Counted from the first letter of the stretch, positions 8,751 to 18,339 are shown. The stretch is 64,000 nucleotides of DNA from an uncultured Schlesneria sp. (GCA_903904835.1 CAIVEI010000206.1:1-64000); one strand, 5' to 3'. Numbers and translations: made by a program. The notes: generated from the sequence alone by a model not told the origin.

Positions 8751-9480
8751 TTGATGAGGCTTTCTTTGATTCCCGCTGGTCGACCTTTGTCAGCCCTTCC
8801 ACGGCAGACGCAATTTGCCGGACAAGCTCTTCCGCACGAGACGCGGGTGCTCCCGTATATTTCGCAAGGTGGATCATCGTAACAAGCTCACGAACCCAAG
8901 CTAGCGTTGACATCAGGCTGTCATACATTTGAGCTCGGACCGTATTGAGTTTCGCAAGATTCTCTCGCCGTGATTGTTCGCAGATGGCAGTCCGAGTTTG
9001 ACTTTCGGTCCCCGGAGTTTCCGTTTGATCGGAAGGATTATCCGTTGAAGCAGTACCTGCTTCCGAGTTGTCGGGAACGGTCTCGTTTGCGGTCGACTCA
9101 AGTAAACTGTCCAGCTCACGGATGCGATCGGCCTGTTGATGCCACGCCATTTTCAATTCGGCGATGCGATATCGTTCATTGGTCAAAACATTTTCAGCCC
9201 ATCCCTCCAGGCTGCCAAATGCCGTTTCAAGTTCCGACTCGACTTGATCAATCAACTGCGACATCCCGTCATTGCTTTGGGGTATTGTCCGTTTCGGTTC
9301 GATGACCGACGTCGAGCGATTCGTCAAAAGAACGGGAAGATAAATCGGCCAGAACAAAGGGGCCGTCATTCGTTGAAAGATCTTTTCATGAGCGCTTGTT
9401 GAATCGTCGCTAACCCATAATGCGATCGCAATTCCGATTCCAATAATCAAATAGAAGGTGATTGTGACGCCGAATCCCAT
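8737..9480 (-). CDS. Membrane-anchored protein of unknown function in the PilT-like operon
   Basis: 247 residues, not recognised. It has one strong N-terminal membrane segment (YLIIGIGIAIALWV, residues 10-23) and a second weaker hydrophobic stretch (APLFWPIYLPVLL). A long helical, charged region at about 75-125 and a polar linker follow. ATG at 9478-9480 has AAAGGAG nine bases upstream, a good ribosome site. The stop of the preceding gene is 13 bp upstream and its own end overlaps the PilT-like gene, so translation is probably coupled. Likely a membrane adaptor of that system; inference from position only. Confidence 0.75.
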   Translation of the reverse strand: MGFGVTITFYLIIGIGIAIALWVSDDSTSAHEKIFQRMTAPLFWPIYLPVLLTNRSTSVIEPKRTIPQSNDGMSQLIDQVESELETAFGSLEGWAENVLTNERYRIAELKMAWHQQADRIRELDSLLESTANETVPDNSEAGTASTDNPSDQTETPGTESQTRTAICEQSRRENLAKLNTVRAQMYDSLMSTLAWVRELVTMIHLAKYTGAPASRAEELVRQIASAVEGLTKVDQRESKKASSIVTR

Positions 9481-9493
9481 GATAGCACTCCTT

Positions 9494-10381
9494 TCATCCT
9501 TGCAGACGTTGCCAAAGGGTGAAGATCAGGACTGGAGAGACAGCGGAATAAACGCCGGACCAGGAGAGCACAAGCCGTTGAAGAAAGCATTCGCGGTCGA
9601 ACCGCCGATCTGCGTCCATGGTGTCAGTCAGCGTCGAAAGACCTCTATAGAGTGAATACGTTCCTGACAGACCGGCGACGAAGGGGAGTACCAGCCCCAG
9701 TAGCAGCACTGAATCTCGCAGCGACTCCGGTAAGGGGAATATGGCAATCGCCAAGCCGAATGCTGCGTAGATTGGCAGTATTCCAACCAGTGTCACCGCA
9801 GCAACCGCTTTTGATTTCAACGAATGGATCACAACGTCCATCATTGTCATCCTGACACCTGACAATAATCCATAGAAGTAGAGGCTGGGCAAACAGATTC
9901 CGGTTGCGGCAATCAACCCGATGGCATATGCAGCAATCAGCCGGAAGGCGTTTCCATTGAGCCAGGGCGCGATGAGTGAACTGGTTTCGCCGGTTTCGAA
10001 TCGCAAAGGGGTCACCTGCTTCCCCTCGAGTACGGCGTCGATTGGAAACAGATGCGGCCAGACCGTCGCAGCACTGAGAACCAGTGACATTGCCACACCA
10101 AAAAAGATGAAACCAATCAGCGAGATTGCCAGCAACCGCGAGACGAGTTCCGGCTGATACTCGGGTCGCCGAATCAACCGATCGAGCTGGATCGGGTCTT
10201 TCAGAATCAGTTCCAGTAAAGCAAGCGGGCCACTTCGCACTTGTTCGATGGCGTGGTCATTCGCCGGAGTACTTGACTCCAAGTTTTCGTCGTCGACAAC
10301 AACCCGTTCCGCATGAGCGCGACTCATCGCATCGGGGTGATCAAACGTCTTACGTAATGATTCGAGAACATGAGGATTCAT
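9494..10381 (-). CDS. Multi-pass membrane protein of unknown function
   Basis: About 295 residues. A soluble N-terminal part (about 75 residues) is followed by an amphipathic region and five or six membrane segments, for example LLAISLIGFIFFGVAMSLVL, LIAAYAIGLIAATGICLPSL and VLLLGLVLPFVAGLSG. The ATG at 10379-10381 is chosen; AAGAAAG lies just upstream, and the frame beyond 10381 is only translated palindrome. Parts resemble the protein encoded at 10563-11159: a GICLPSLYFYGLLSG block here matches GIPLPALYILNSLSG there. The two are probably distant paralogues. Co-oriented with the PilT-like gene. No function assigned. Confidence 0.75.
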   Translation of the reverse strand: MNPHVLESLRKTFDHPDAMSRAHAERVVVDDENLESSTPANDHAIEQVRSGPLALLELILKDPIQLDRLIRRPEYQPELVSRLLAISLIGFIFFGVAMSLVLSAATVWPHLFPIDAVLEGKQVTPLRFETGETSSLIAPWLNGNAFRLIAAYAIGLIAATGICLPSLYFYGLLSGVRMTMMDVVIHSLKSKAVAAVTLVGILPIYAAFGLAIAIFPLPESLRDSVLLLGLVLPFVAGLSGTYSLYRGLSTLTDTMDADRRFDRECFLQRLVLSWSGVYSAVSPVLIFTLWQRLQG

Positions 10382-10451
10382 GATGATCTTTCTTAGATAA
10401 AACTCGGTGAATGGTTTTGCGGACGGGGATATTGGGAAGTCAGAATTCGGG

Positions 10452-10550
10452 GTGCCACGGTTTTGGACTTCCTCGACAAGGCCGTGTCTTCCTGGTTCGA
10501 TAACGTCTTCGAAGAGCACGGCCTTACCGAAGACGGTAAAACCGTGGCAC
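10452..10550. repeat. 99-bp palindromic element, copy 2
   Basis: Same arms as 3165-3262: GTGCCACGGTTTT and AAAACCGTGGCAC outside, AAGGCCGTG/CACGGCCTT inside. It lies 12 bp beyond the stop of the membrane protein gene at 10563-11159, in the same orientation and distance as copy 1. The two copies share almost all positions by eye. Confidence 0.85.
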
Positions 10551-10562
10551 ACTTTTCACGCC

Positions 10563-11159
10563 TCATCTGCCGAACTGAAACAGCCCAAAAAAATAGAACA
10601 ATTCCGCACCGATGGTTCCGACAATGGCCAGCCACCAGATGGGTGTGGTTTCACGGTTCGGCTCCAGCCGGCGCATGACCCGATGAAAGACATCGATCAT
10701 CGACACGCCAACTCCGGTAAACACGATCAGATTGACCAGCAAGATGAACATTGGAGAAGGGATCGCGACGGTGAAAAACCAGTTAATCGGGATCGAAGCG
10801 ACCATCGCCAGTCCGCCCCAACTGGTCGTGACCAGCGCCGCCAGCAATGTGCTGCTCGCACGAAGTTTGGAGCCAGAAAGGCTGTTCAAAATATAGAGTG
10901 CCGGCAGCGGAATTCCCCACGCCAAGCCTGCTCCGGCAGTGCAAGCCAATCCCTTAAGGACCACATCCCGCACGTTCCCACTCAACCCCATCGTCATTCC
11001 ATACGTCATTGTCCCAAGGATGGCGGTGGTCATTAACGAAATCCAGACCCACCAGCGGTATTGAACCTGATGTTCGTTCCATCGAGCGGCGAATTCCTCA
11101 GGCTCACGTAACGCAAGCCCGACATGAGCGATGCCAGATTGCAGTTGTGCGCGGAACAT
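10563..11159 (-). CDS. Membrane protein of unknown function, related to the neighbour at 9494
   Basis: 198 residues with a soluble start and about five membrane segments, including WWVWISLMTTAILGTMTYG and PMFILLVNLIVFTGVGVSM. The block GIPLPALYILNSLSGSKLRA resembles the matching block of the next gene, suggesting shared ancestry. ATG at 11157-11159 with AAAGGA eight bases upstream. First gene of a four-gene run ending in the PilT-like ATPase, although the 99-bp palindrome separates it from the rest and may end or process its message. No recognised domain. Confidence 0.75.
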   Translation of the reverse strand: MFRAQLQSGIAHVGLALREPEEFAARWNEHQVQYRWWVWISLMTTAILGTMTYGMTMGLSGNVRDVVLKGLACTAGAGLAWGIPLPALYILNSLSGSKLRASSTLLAALVTTSWGGLAMVASIPINWFFTVAIPSPMFILLVNLIVFTGVGVSMIDVFHRVMRRLEPNRETTPIWWLAIVGTIGAELFYFFGLFQFGR

Positions 11160-11460
11160 CGAATGTCCTTTCTGTCAGTTGAAATGGATGAAACCCCTAA
11201 CGGTGAACAACCGTCGGGCAAGGTTTTCTGAGAAGAAGTTTGAAATCAGCGAATTAATGCCTCTTGATGGAATCATCAAAGGCAATCGTGTGAGCCACGA
11301 AGAATTTCACCGGTCGGTGATCAGATGACGGCGCGACGTAACTCCATCTCACTAAAGAAGGTAGTTGCCGGAATCTCAATCACTTTAGTGAACCGTTGCT
11401 CTATAGAAATATCCGCAGCCCGATTTCAAGATTAACAGCGTGTGGAAAAAATAGTCTGAA

Positions 11461-11600
11461 CCAGGCGAGTCGGGCGACGTCAATCCCCGGATTCTTCCCG
11501 GCGCAGCCGGTTCGTGCGCGTCGGACGATGGGTTCAAAATATGGCTATCGTTCGCGCGTTGACCAGGCGACCCGGGTGATGTAAGTCCCCGGATTCTTCC
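11461..11600. repeat. Degenerate REP pair with ~70 bp unit
   Basis: Diverged REP cores start at 11461 (CCAGGCGAGTCGGG) and at 11561 (CCAGGCGACCCGGG), with the ~70 bp unit between them (CCGGCGCAGCCGG, GATGGGTT, CGCGCGTTGA). The cores have lost parts of the stem, so these look like decayed copies. The rest of the 11160-11884 gap holds no supportable gene. Confidence 0.7.
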
Positions 11601-11884
11601 TCCGGACCTTCGTTCGAAGACGCAGAAATCGTCAATGAAATTGCCAACCCCATGGGAAGAAACGATGCCGAACCCAGTCGCGATTGAGTTTTCGAAAAGG
11701 TTTGCGGTCGTTGAGTACGAGCTTGCAATGGGGCACTGAAGGGAAGCAAAGAGTCTTCTAGTTCTAAAAGTGTCATTTGCGTCTTCTAGGATAAGGCCGT
11801 CAAACCACATTAAACAACGGAAATCATTGCGATCAAAAGAATCACAAGGTCAAGCCTGTTCCACATATGATAGTGACTTGCGGA

Positions 11885-14686
11885 TCAAATGCCCGACCTT
11901 CGAGACAGTGTTCGCAGGATCGCGTCCAAGACTCCGTCAAGATTCTTGCTGACATCACCGGCCAGGAAGCGCAAAACAAAGAAACCGTTTTCCTGAAGCA
12001 ATTGGTCCTTGCGTCGGTCCCGTCGATAGGCATCCAGGCTCTCCATATGTTGAAGTCCATCGAGTTCGATGGCGATTTGTGCATCGCCGCAGAATACGTC
12101 GACTTCCATTTTTCCCGCTCCATCGAAGGGGATTGGTAATTCGGCATTCAGTCGAAAACGACCTCGCGTTGTCGGAAGTGATTCTAATCGGCGATACAGG
12201 AATGCTTCCGAGGCGCTTCGTGCTCGTTCCACTCCCTCGGCATCGGGTTCGAATGGCCGTGCTGCGTGTTCAAACAGCATGGCTAAAGGAGTGTCGACTC
12301 CATCGCGAATCAGTCGACGCACTGTGGCAGCATATTCAGTCTTCCACTGCGGATCGATCGGTAGAACAACCTCTTCGGGCCAGCCGGCTATCGCACTTCC
12401 CGGAACTAATATCTTGTATCCAATTGCTTCATATCCTCGACATCTTCGATCGAACATCCGAGAGAGCATTGGAACATTCAGGTCGGCGTAGTCATATACG
12501 CGAACCTCTTTCTTTCGATGATGAAGACGGTGCAGTCGTCCGACATATTGAGCAATCGTCCCGTGCCAGGATACCGGCAGTCCAAGAAAAAGGGTGTCCA
12601 ATCGCGCGTCGTCAAATCCTTCCCCGATGTATCGGCCGGTCGCGAGAATCGCTCGTGGTTCGTTATCGGGGATGGTATTGAGGCGTGTTGTTGCCGCACG
12701 GATGTCGGTGACTTTCATTCCTCCACGCAAGATCATGACGTGTGGAATTCGCGAGGATAAATTGGCAGCAAGAGCGTCGAGATGCTCGTTCCGCTCGGTC
12801 AAAACGAGGGGCGATCGTCCCGCCGCAATTGATTGCATGACATCTTCGCAAATCTGGAGATTACGACCGTTGTCGGCGACCAGTTGTGAATAGAGATCCT
12901 GGAACTGAATTCTCGCATCTTCGGATGGCGAACCACGCTGACAAAATCCGGTCGGTCGTACCCACACTGTGTGTTCGAAGGGATGAGAAGCTGCCATATT
13001 TTTGGCATCAACGCGATGTCGGACGGGTCCGCACTGCATGAAGATGATCGGATGATGTCCGTCCTTTCGACTGACGGTGGCCGACAGCCCAGTCACGTAT
13101 TTGGCTTTGGCCTGTCGAACCACCTGTTCAAAGCTACGGGCCGCCAGGTGATGGCATTCATCGATGATGATTTGGCCATATTCACCAACACGATCACTGA
13201 CGACTCCCTTATGTACGAGGCTTTGAACAATGGCAACGTCCAATGATCCCGTCGGCTTTTTTCGGCCACTTCCAATTCGACCAATCGACTTGGGCGGTCG
13301 ATCGAGAAACGTCGATAACCGATCCACCCATTGTTCCATCAGTTGTCGGCGATGCACGATGATCAATGTGTTAACCTCGCGTTGTGCAATCAGCCAGGCG
13401 GCAATGACCGTTTTGCCAAACCCAGTCGTTGCGGACAACACACCGATATCATGAGCCAGAATATTCCTGGCAGCGCGTTCTTGTTCTGGTGAAAGTTCGC
13501 CTTGGAATTTGATCGCGAGGGGCAGACCTAAAAACCGTTCATCTTGAATTTCCAGTTCGATATTCAAGTTTGACATCAGTGATCGAATATCGTCGAGACA
13601 GCCTCGAGGCAAACCGATGTAATGACCATGATCTTCGGCACAGCCAATGATGCGAGGCGTTCCAAACGTGGTTAAGCGTAACGCCTGTGCTTTATAGAAT
13701 TCCGGATTTTGAAAAGCGGCGAGCCGGATCAATCGGTTTCGCAAGCCAGGTGGCAATGCATCGTTGGCAACATATAGTTGGTTTCCAAGCACCAGTTTGA
13801 GCGATTTGGGCAACGGGCCGCCGAGTGGTGGTTCCCGGCGATGTCGAGAGGGCGATAATGTCCACGGCGCTGCGGGTTCGTCGTCGGTGACGAAATAACG
13901 TACGCCAGTGATGCGGCCCCGCTTTTCCGCGTCCGATGTGATTTTCTCCACAGTGGAGCGGTCTACCTTGTTGAGAGTCGACAGAAACGACCATTGGTCC
14001 AAGTATGGCTGAAATTCTTCGTCTAGGAAGACGCTGTTGTTTACCTCTCGTGCTTTCTTTTGAAGTGGCAATGCAATCAGGTTTCCAAACCCACCTTTGG
14101 GAAGTGTGTCTTGATTGGGGAAAAAACGATCGTACGAACCCAGTCCAATGTCGGGCCGACGTTCCATCGTCTCCGTCAGAAGAAACGCCCCAAGTTTCCT
14201 CGCGAGAACAGCAGGAATTGCCTCGTCGAAGAACAGCCAGATGTGGCCACCATTTCCTGAACGGGATCGCTCCAATGCGACCGGAAGTTGCCATCGGCGA
14301 CACGTTTCTTGAATGGCGTCGGTGTCCCGTTGCCAATCTTTGCGATCCAGATCGATTGCCAGAAAGAAGCAACGTTCATCGAGCAGCATGGGGTAGACAC
14401 CCATCACGAACTCGTGACCAACTTGATCGCTACCGGAAAGGTGCCAGCGAATTGTTTCATTGGTCACTGGCAAAAAATGTTGATGTGAACAGCCCGAGCA
14501 TTTGATTCTGGGTTTCTCGCAGAGACCTCGGATCCATTCATTACCGCAGGCGGGCGAGTAGCCCGATTTGCCGGTTTTTCGATTTTCGAACCGGCAGGCG
14601 TAGACATCGTCCCGGCCTCGAAAGAGCGAACGGAACAGAGCGATTTTAGCTTCGGGAGGCGATGCCCGATCAATGACGGGATTCAT
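11885..14686 (-). CDS. TOTE-type primase-helicase-nuclease
   Basis: 933 residues in three modules. (1) Residues 1-260: archaeo-eukaryotic primase of the TOTE conflict type, with a Cys pattern at C48, C56, C63 and C66 that may bind zinc, metal motif FLAIDLDRK (D112, D114), and SGNGGHIWLFF with H148. (2) About 395-760: superfamily II helicase, with Walker A TGFGKT at 421-426, box DECH at 509-512, SAT at 535-537, and QYVGRLHR. (3) Last 100 residues: DUF559/Vsr-like endonuclease, with EVDVF then IAIELDG. TOTE enzymes are regarded as components of prokaryotic conflict or defence loci acting on invading nucleic acid. ATG at 14684-14686. A nucleotidyltransferase-fold gene starts 209 bp away in the opposite direction. 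Domain calls are confident; a defence role is inference. Confidence 0.87.
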   Translation of the reverse strand: MNPVIDRASPPEAKIALFRSLFRGRDDVYACRFENRKTGKSGYSPACGNEWIRGLCEKPRIKCSGCSHQHFLPVTNETIRWHLSGSDQVGHEFVMGVYPMLLDERCFFLAIDLDRKDWQRDTDAIQETCRRWQLPVALERSRSGNGGHIWLFFDEAIPAVLARKLGAFLLTETMERRPDIGLGSYDRFFPNQDTLPKGGFGNLIALPLQKKAREVNNSVFLDEEFQPYLDQWSFLSTLNKVDRSTVEKITSDAEKRGRITGVRYFVTDDEPAAPWTLSPSRHRREPPLGGPLPKSLKLVLGNQLYVANDALPPGLRNRLIRLAAFQNPEFYKAQALRLTTFGTPRIIGCAEDHGHYIGLPRGCLDDIRSLMSNLNIELEIQDERFLGLPLAIKFQGELSPEQERAARNILAHDIGVLSATTGFGKTVIAAWLIAQREVNTLIIVHRRQLMEQWVDRLSTFLDRPPKSIGRIGSGRKKPTGSLDVAIVQSLVHKGVVSDRVGEYGQIIIDECHHLAARSFEQVVRQAKAKYVTGLSATVSRKDGHHPIIFMQCGPVRHRVDAKNMAASHPFEHTVWVRPTGFCQRGSPSEDARIQFQDLYSQLVADNGRNLQICEDVMQSIAAGRSPLVLTERNEHLDALAANLSSRIPHVMILRGGMKVTDIRAATTRLNTIPDNEPRAILATGRYIGEGFDDARLDTLFLGLPVSWHGTIAQYVGRLHRLHHRKKEVRVYDYADLNVPMLSRMFDRRCRGYEAIGYKILVPGSAIAGWPEEVVLPIDPQWKTEYAATVRRLIRDGVDTPLAMLFEHAARPFEPDAEGVERARSASEAFLYRRLESLPTTRGRFRLNAELPIPFDGAGKMEVDVFCGDAQIAIELDGLQHMESLDAYRRDRRKDQLLQENGFFVLRFLAGDVSKNLDGVLDAILRTLSRRSGI

Positions 14687-14895
14687 AGGGCTATTCCGAA
14701 TGACAACGAATCCTCATTCCCAAGCGAAATTGAATCAGCTCGATAGTCACGGATGTTGAAGGATTGTTGGTGTGTACTCGTGAGATTGAAGCAATCCAGC
14801 AGTTCCCAAATCCGGCTTCACTTCCGTGACGCGAACCGGATACAATACCAATTACGAATAAAAGCTTTCAGATTCTAAATCAAGGTTATGCCTCA

Positions 14896-15858
14896 ATGGA
14901 TGAATTCGGCGCGACCGAGTCTGAACAGCAGAAACCGGTACTGAACCGATCGCTCGTGAGCCCAACTCGTCCAATTCAAGTCGGCATGCTCGTTTATGAG
15001 GAACAACTCAATCGTGATCCGAGGTGGGCGTTGAGTGAGGGAAGCCAGCATTTCGAAGAGAATAGTGCGGTCTTTAAGGCATTGCACAACATTGCCAATC
15101 GGCTCAAAGCCCTTGGCATTCCCTATGCCGTCATCGGTGGCATGGCATTGTTCAGACACGGGTTTCGCCGTTTTACTGAGGACATCAATATTCTGGTGAC
15201 TAAGCAGGACTTGAAACGAATTCACGAAAATCTGGTGGGGCGGGGTTACCTTCCCCCTTTCGCAAAAAGCAAACATCTCCGGGACACTGAATTTGGTGTG
15301 AAGATCGAATTTCTCACAACTGGCGATTACCCAGGTGATGGAAAGAAGAAGCCCGTTTCGTTTCCTGATCCGAGCACGGTGAATTTCGAAGCGGACGGAA
15401 TCAATTTCATTAATCTACCGAAACTTGTGGAGTTGAAGCTGGCATCGGGAATGACGAATTCCGGGAGGCTTAAAGATCTGTCGGACGTACTTGAACTTAT
15501 CAAAGCTCTGGAAATTCAGGCCGATTTTGCAGAACAATTAGACCCCTTTGTAAGGGGAAAATTCCAAGAATTATGGAAAGAGGCTCGTAAACGTTTTGTG
15601 AAAACGTGGCGTAATAAATGGCTCACATCTCAGGCAAAATCCATCGACGAGATGATTGTCATGGTTCGTGCCGCTGCCGACGATCTTGAGCAAATGCAAA
15701 AGGAAGGCGTCGTTCTGGAAGACTATGGCGGTGTTGACGACGACTATGCTCTTCTGGTGACCTACGATCCAAAGGTCGCCGAAAAGTATGGGCTTGTGGA
15801 TGAGTCTGAGTTCTGGGGACAAGACTTTGAGGAAGATACGTCGAATGAGCGGCAATAA
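14896..15858 (+). CDS. Nucleotidyltransferase-fold protein (AbiEii/MNT-like)
   Basis: 320 residues. The core at about 70-200 resembles minimal nucleotidyltransferases: PYAVIGGMALFRHG, then RFTEDINILV, then VKIEFLTTGDYP. The GG motif is present, but the metal pair that is normally DxD reads D-I-N here, so catalysis may be altered or lost. The C-terminal third is charged and helical and ends in an acidic tail. ATG at 14896 follows AAGG by 10 bases. The gene is divergent from the TOTE enzyme and could share a promoter region at 14687-14895. It might be a regulator, toxin or antitoxin of that locus; that is inference from proximity. Confidence 0.72.
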   Translation: MDEFGATESEQQKPVLNRSLVSPTRPIQVGMLVYEEQLNRDPRWALSEGSQHFEENSAVFKALHNIANRLKALGIPYAVIGGMALFRHGFRRFTEDINILVTKQDLKRIHENLVGRGYLPPFAKSKHLRDTEFGVKIEFLTTGDYPGDGKKKPVSFPDPSTVNFEADGINFINLPKLVELKLASGMTNSGRLKDLSDVLELIKALEIQADFAEQLDPFVRGKFQELWKEARKRFVKTWRNKWLTSQAKSIDEMIVMVRAAADDLEQMQKEGVVLEDYGGVDDDYALLVTYDPKVAEKYGLVDESEFWGQDFEEDTSNERQ

Positions 15859-15948
15859 GGCTCTGCAAAGATCTTGTTGTCAACGGATCTTCCAATCTTT
15901 GAGAACTGGTCGATACCGGCGCGACTAATGTTTAGCGTACGAAATTTA

Positions 15949-15986
15949 AGAGCACTGCTTGACCGGGGACGGTCAAGCAGTAGCAC
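15949..15986. repeat. Short hairpin repeat
   Basis: The arms ACTGCTTGACCG and GGTCAAGCAGT form a stem of about 11 bp around GGGAC, ending in AGCAC. The same hairpin occurs at 43042-43078 and, diverged, at 22203-22236. It lies in the 15859-16045 gap, beyond the stop of the DUF11 gene. It may end that transcript. Confidence 0.7.
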
Positions 15987-16045
15987 AAGACGGTGTGACG
16001 TTGTTACTTGTGACGACCTGTTTTGACAGGATGTGCCTGTGATTC

Positions 16046-17464
16046 TCAGCGGACTCGGGCTTTGAAGGTGACGACTCCGCCGGTCTTGCCTTTGAGTGGT
16101 TCGTCGAGTTCCCAGATCAGGATCTGGCTTCCTTCTCCGTTGTCCTGAAGGACCAATCGCCCGGCTCTGTCGGACGTGGCACTGTCGTCGACGTACTCCA
16201 GGCGAGGAGTCAGGTTGTCGACGATGCGGACGTGATAGACTTCACGCGTCCCCAGATTGTCGTAACGAATGGTGAATTCGATCTGATCGCCTGGAGCGGC
16301 CGTTTTCTTATCGGCCAGCTTCACGATTCGCAGATTCTCACTTTCCTTTTCGTCGATGGCGGTGATGACTGCGGTCGCCTGCAGGAAGTTCCCTTCCAGG
16401 GCCATGTCGGTCTTCGACGAAATGACCGGGTTCTCTTCACGAGTCCACAGTGATGCCGCCTGTAAACCGTAGTTCAATCGAGCCGAGTCGGCGTCGTCGA
16501 TGCGACCGAATTTGACGAACGCCAATGCCTGGTAAATGTTTAACAGTTTGTCGTGGACCGACGGGCTGCGAAGCTGCGACATGACACCTTGGTAGGCATC
16601 CATTTCCAGTCCGCTGGCACGCGAACGAACCGCGAGTCGACCGGTCATTTCTCGCTTGACGGCATTCGAGGCCTTCAATCGAGTGTGGATTCCACCCGTC
16701 ATTGCCAACTGGCCGACCCCTGCGACTTCGTCTGTCATGGATTCTTCATGCGGTCTGCTGACCGTACGAACGGACGCAAATCGAGGTGCGTAAATGCAGA
16801 CACGGTTCGTCGGTTTCATTCGTTCGAAACCAGCGCGGTCCGTGTATTCCATGATCGTGTCTTCGGTCTCAAGACCACGACGGAAGGCCCGGTCGTAGTG
16901 AACGGGAACGTCTCGGTCGCCACCATCGCACAGATATTCATCCGCATAAGTCTCTGGCGAGGGAAGATTACAGGCGTCGCAGGCCATCATGCCGGGGGCC
17001 AATGGATTTGGCCCGGCGGCTGGCATACGAGGTTCACACGGAACACATTCGACGTCCACTGGATTCGGACAGGCTTCAATCGGTGCAGCAAACCGGGGTC
17101 TTCGATGAATCCAGCCGGCTTGGTCAATTCCGTCGGAACCGTTGCCGGGACGACTTTCTTCGGTGTAGGCAACCTGTTGAATCGATCGGTCTTTTTTGAC
17201 TTGTGTCGCGCCCGCTTGAGGCTGCTCGTAACCTAATTGCTGGATATCCGAGACGCGAGCTTTTCGTGCCGTCTTTGTGCCAGTTCCGTCTTTCGAGCTG
17301 GGTTTCGCAACCTCGTTGTAAATCGCCTGGATGTTGCCGTCATCAGGGGAGTTGGAACGAGCCGTTGTCTGAGAAACGGTCGCACAGGCTGAGCAGCTCA
17401 ACGCCAGACCAATGGCGCTCCATCCGAGTACCTTGCGTCCGAGTTGGCGAGATAGCGAGATCAT
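16046..17464 (-). CDS. DUF11-domain surface lipoprotein
   Basis: About 472 residues. The N-terminus is a lipoprotein signal ending in LSCSAC. A long low-complexity and Pro/Cys-rich middle follows (PCEPRMPAAGPNPLAP). The C-terminal 100 residues are a DUF11 domain: KTAAPGDQIEFTIRYDNLG, VRIVDNLTPRLEYVDDSA, ILIWELDEPL. DUF11 is an Ig-like fold of cell-surface proteins. The ATG at 17462-17464 is preferred over the GTG at 17474-17476. It lies downstream of two related envelope proteins on the same strand (47 bp from the first), so a three-gene envelope operon is likely. Probably a structural or adhesive surface component; exact role unknown. Confidence 0.82.
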   Translation of the reverse strand: MISLSRQLGRKVLGWSAIGLALSCSACATVSQTTARSNSPDDGNIQAIYNEVAKPSSKDGTGTKTARKARVSDIQQLGYEQPQAGATQVKKDRSIQQVAYTEESRPGNGSDGIDQAGWIHRRPRFAAPIEACPNPVDVECVPCEPRMPAAGPNPLAPGMMACDACNLPSPETYADEYLCDGGDRDVPVHYDRAFRRGLETEDTIMEYTDRAGFERMKPTNRVCIYAPRFASVRTVSRPHEESMTDEVAGVGQLAMTGGIHTRLKASNAVKREMTGRLAVRSRASGLEMDAYQGVMSQLRSPSVHDKLLNIYQALAFVKFGRIDDADSARLNYGLQAASLWTREENPVISSKTDMALEGNFLQATAVITAIDEKESENLRIVKLADKKTAAPGDQIEFTIRYDNLGTREVYHVRIVDNLTPRLEYVDDSATSDRAGRLVLQDNGEGSQILIWELDEPLKGKTGGVVTFKARVR

Positions 17465-17511
17465 GCTGAGACTCACATCAATGGCGAAAAAGTGAATTCG
17501 GTTATCGCCGC

Positions 17512-18339
17512 TTATCGCTGGGCGACCCGGCGAGACGTCCCTTTTCGGAGACTGACGACGCCTGTCTGAGCTGACACAGTCGATGTTCGGTTTTCGAGAT
17601 TGTTCAGGCGCGAGTTCGATGCCGATTGCATTTCTTGCTGTATTTGTTGCTGGTTGACCTTGATGGGTCCGCCAGGTCCGAAAAAACGAGGGTCTGGCTG
17701 ATTGGGATCAGGAGTTCGTCCACCCATACGGATAATGGCGACCGGTCGACCCAGCATATCCGCTTCGGCAATGGCGTTTTGCGATGGTTCGATCGTCGTG
17801 ATTCGTTGTTTTTGGTCGAGCAGCGTGACGGGAACTCGATCGGGCTGTTCCAGGTAGATGACCTTTGTGACCAGTCGCCCGTTCGCGGCCCATTCGAACT
17901 CTTCCTCCGTGAATTCAAATTCAATCGGAAAATCTTCGACCTGGCAGGTCGGAGGATGCAGGCGATCGATCAATTCGATGGACGGGAAGAACTCGACTCC
18001 AGGGAATTCCGGCATGGCACTGATTCGCATGCGATACATTTGTCCGACGACGAGGCTGGCTTGTGCAGGCGCTTTCACGTCGTAAGAGCGGTGGGGTGAG
18101 CCTTCGTAGTAGGTCACCAGTCCCTTGGTTGGCAGCGAGACCCGGACAGGCTGAAAGTATTCGAGATTTCCTCGGCCGGAATTGGCGGCCCATTGAGCCG
18201 CTGTGCCGGGTGGGCTCATCTGATTCACCGGAAACTGACGTCCGTTCACCGACGGAAACTGTTGTGCCGAGACTTTTCCACACGGCAGCGTCAGCGTCGT
18301 AATCAATGACAGCCAGAGGATCAACGAGATCCGTTTCAC
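17512..18339 (-). CDS. Secreted protein, paralogue of the lipoprotein at 18503
   Basis: 275 residues with a clear signal peptide (LILWLSLITTLTLPCGKVSA). The middle holds VVGQMYRMRISAMPEFPGVE, FFPSIELIDR, NGRLVTKVIYLEQ and ADMLGRPVAIIRMG. The same blocks occur in the next protein as [35 protein letters not shown] and [14 protein letters not shown], so the two are related. GTG at 18337-18339 preceded by AAAGG at about ten bases. Domain unknown; probably periplasmic or outer envelope. Confidence 0.78.
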   Translation of the reverse strand: MKRISLILWLSLITTLTLPCGKVSAQQFPSVNGRQFPVNQMSPPGTAAQWAANSGRGNLEYFQPVRVSLPTKGLVTYYEGSPHRSYDVKAPAQASLVVGQMYRMRISAMPEFPGVEFFPSIELIDRLHPPTCQVEDFPIEFEFTEEEFEWAANGRLVTKVIYLEQPDRVPVTLLDQKQRITTIEPSQNAIAEADMLGRPVAIIRMGGRTPDPNQPDPRFFGPGGPIKVNQQQIQQEMQSASNSRLNNLENRTSTVSAQTGVVSLRKGTSRRVAQR

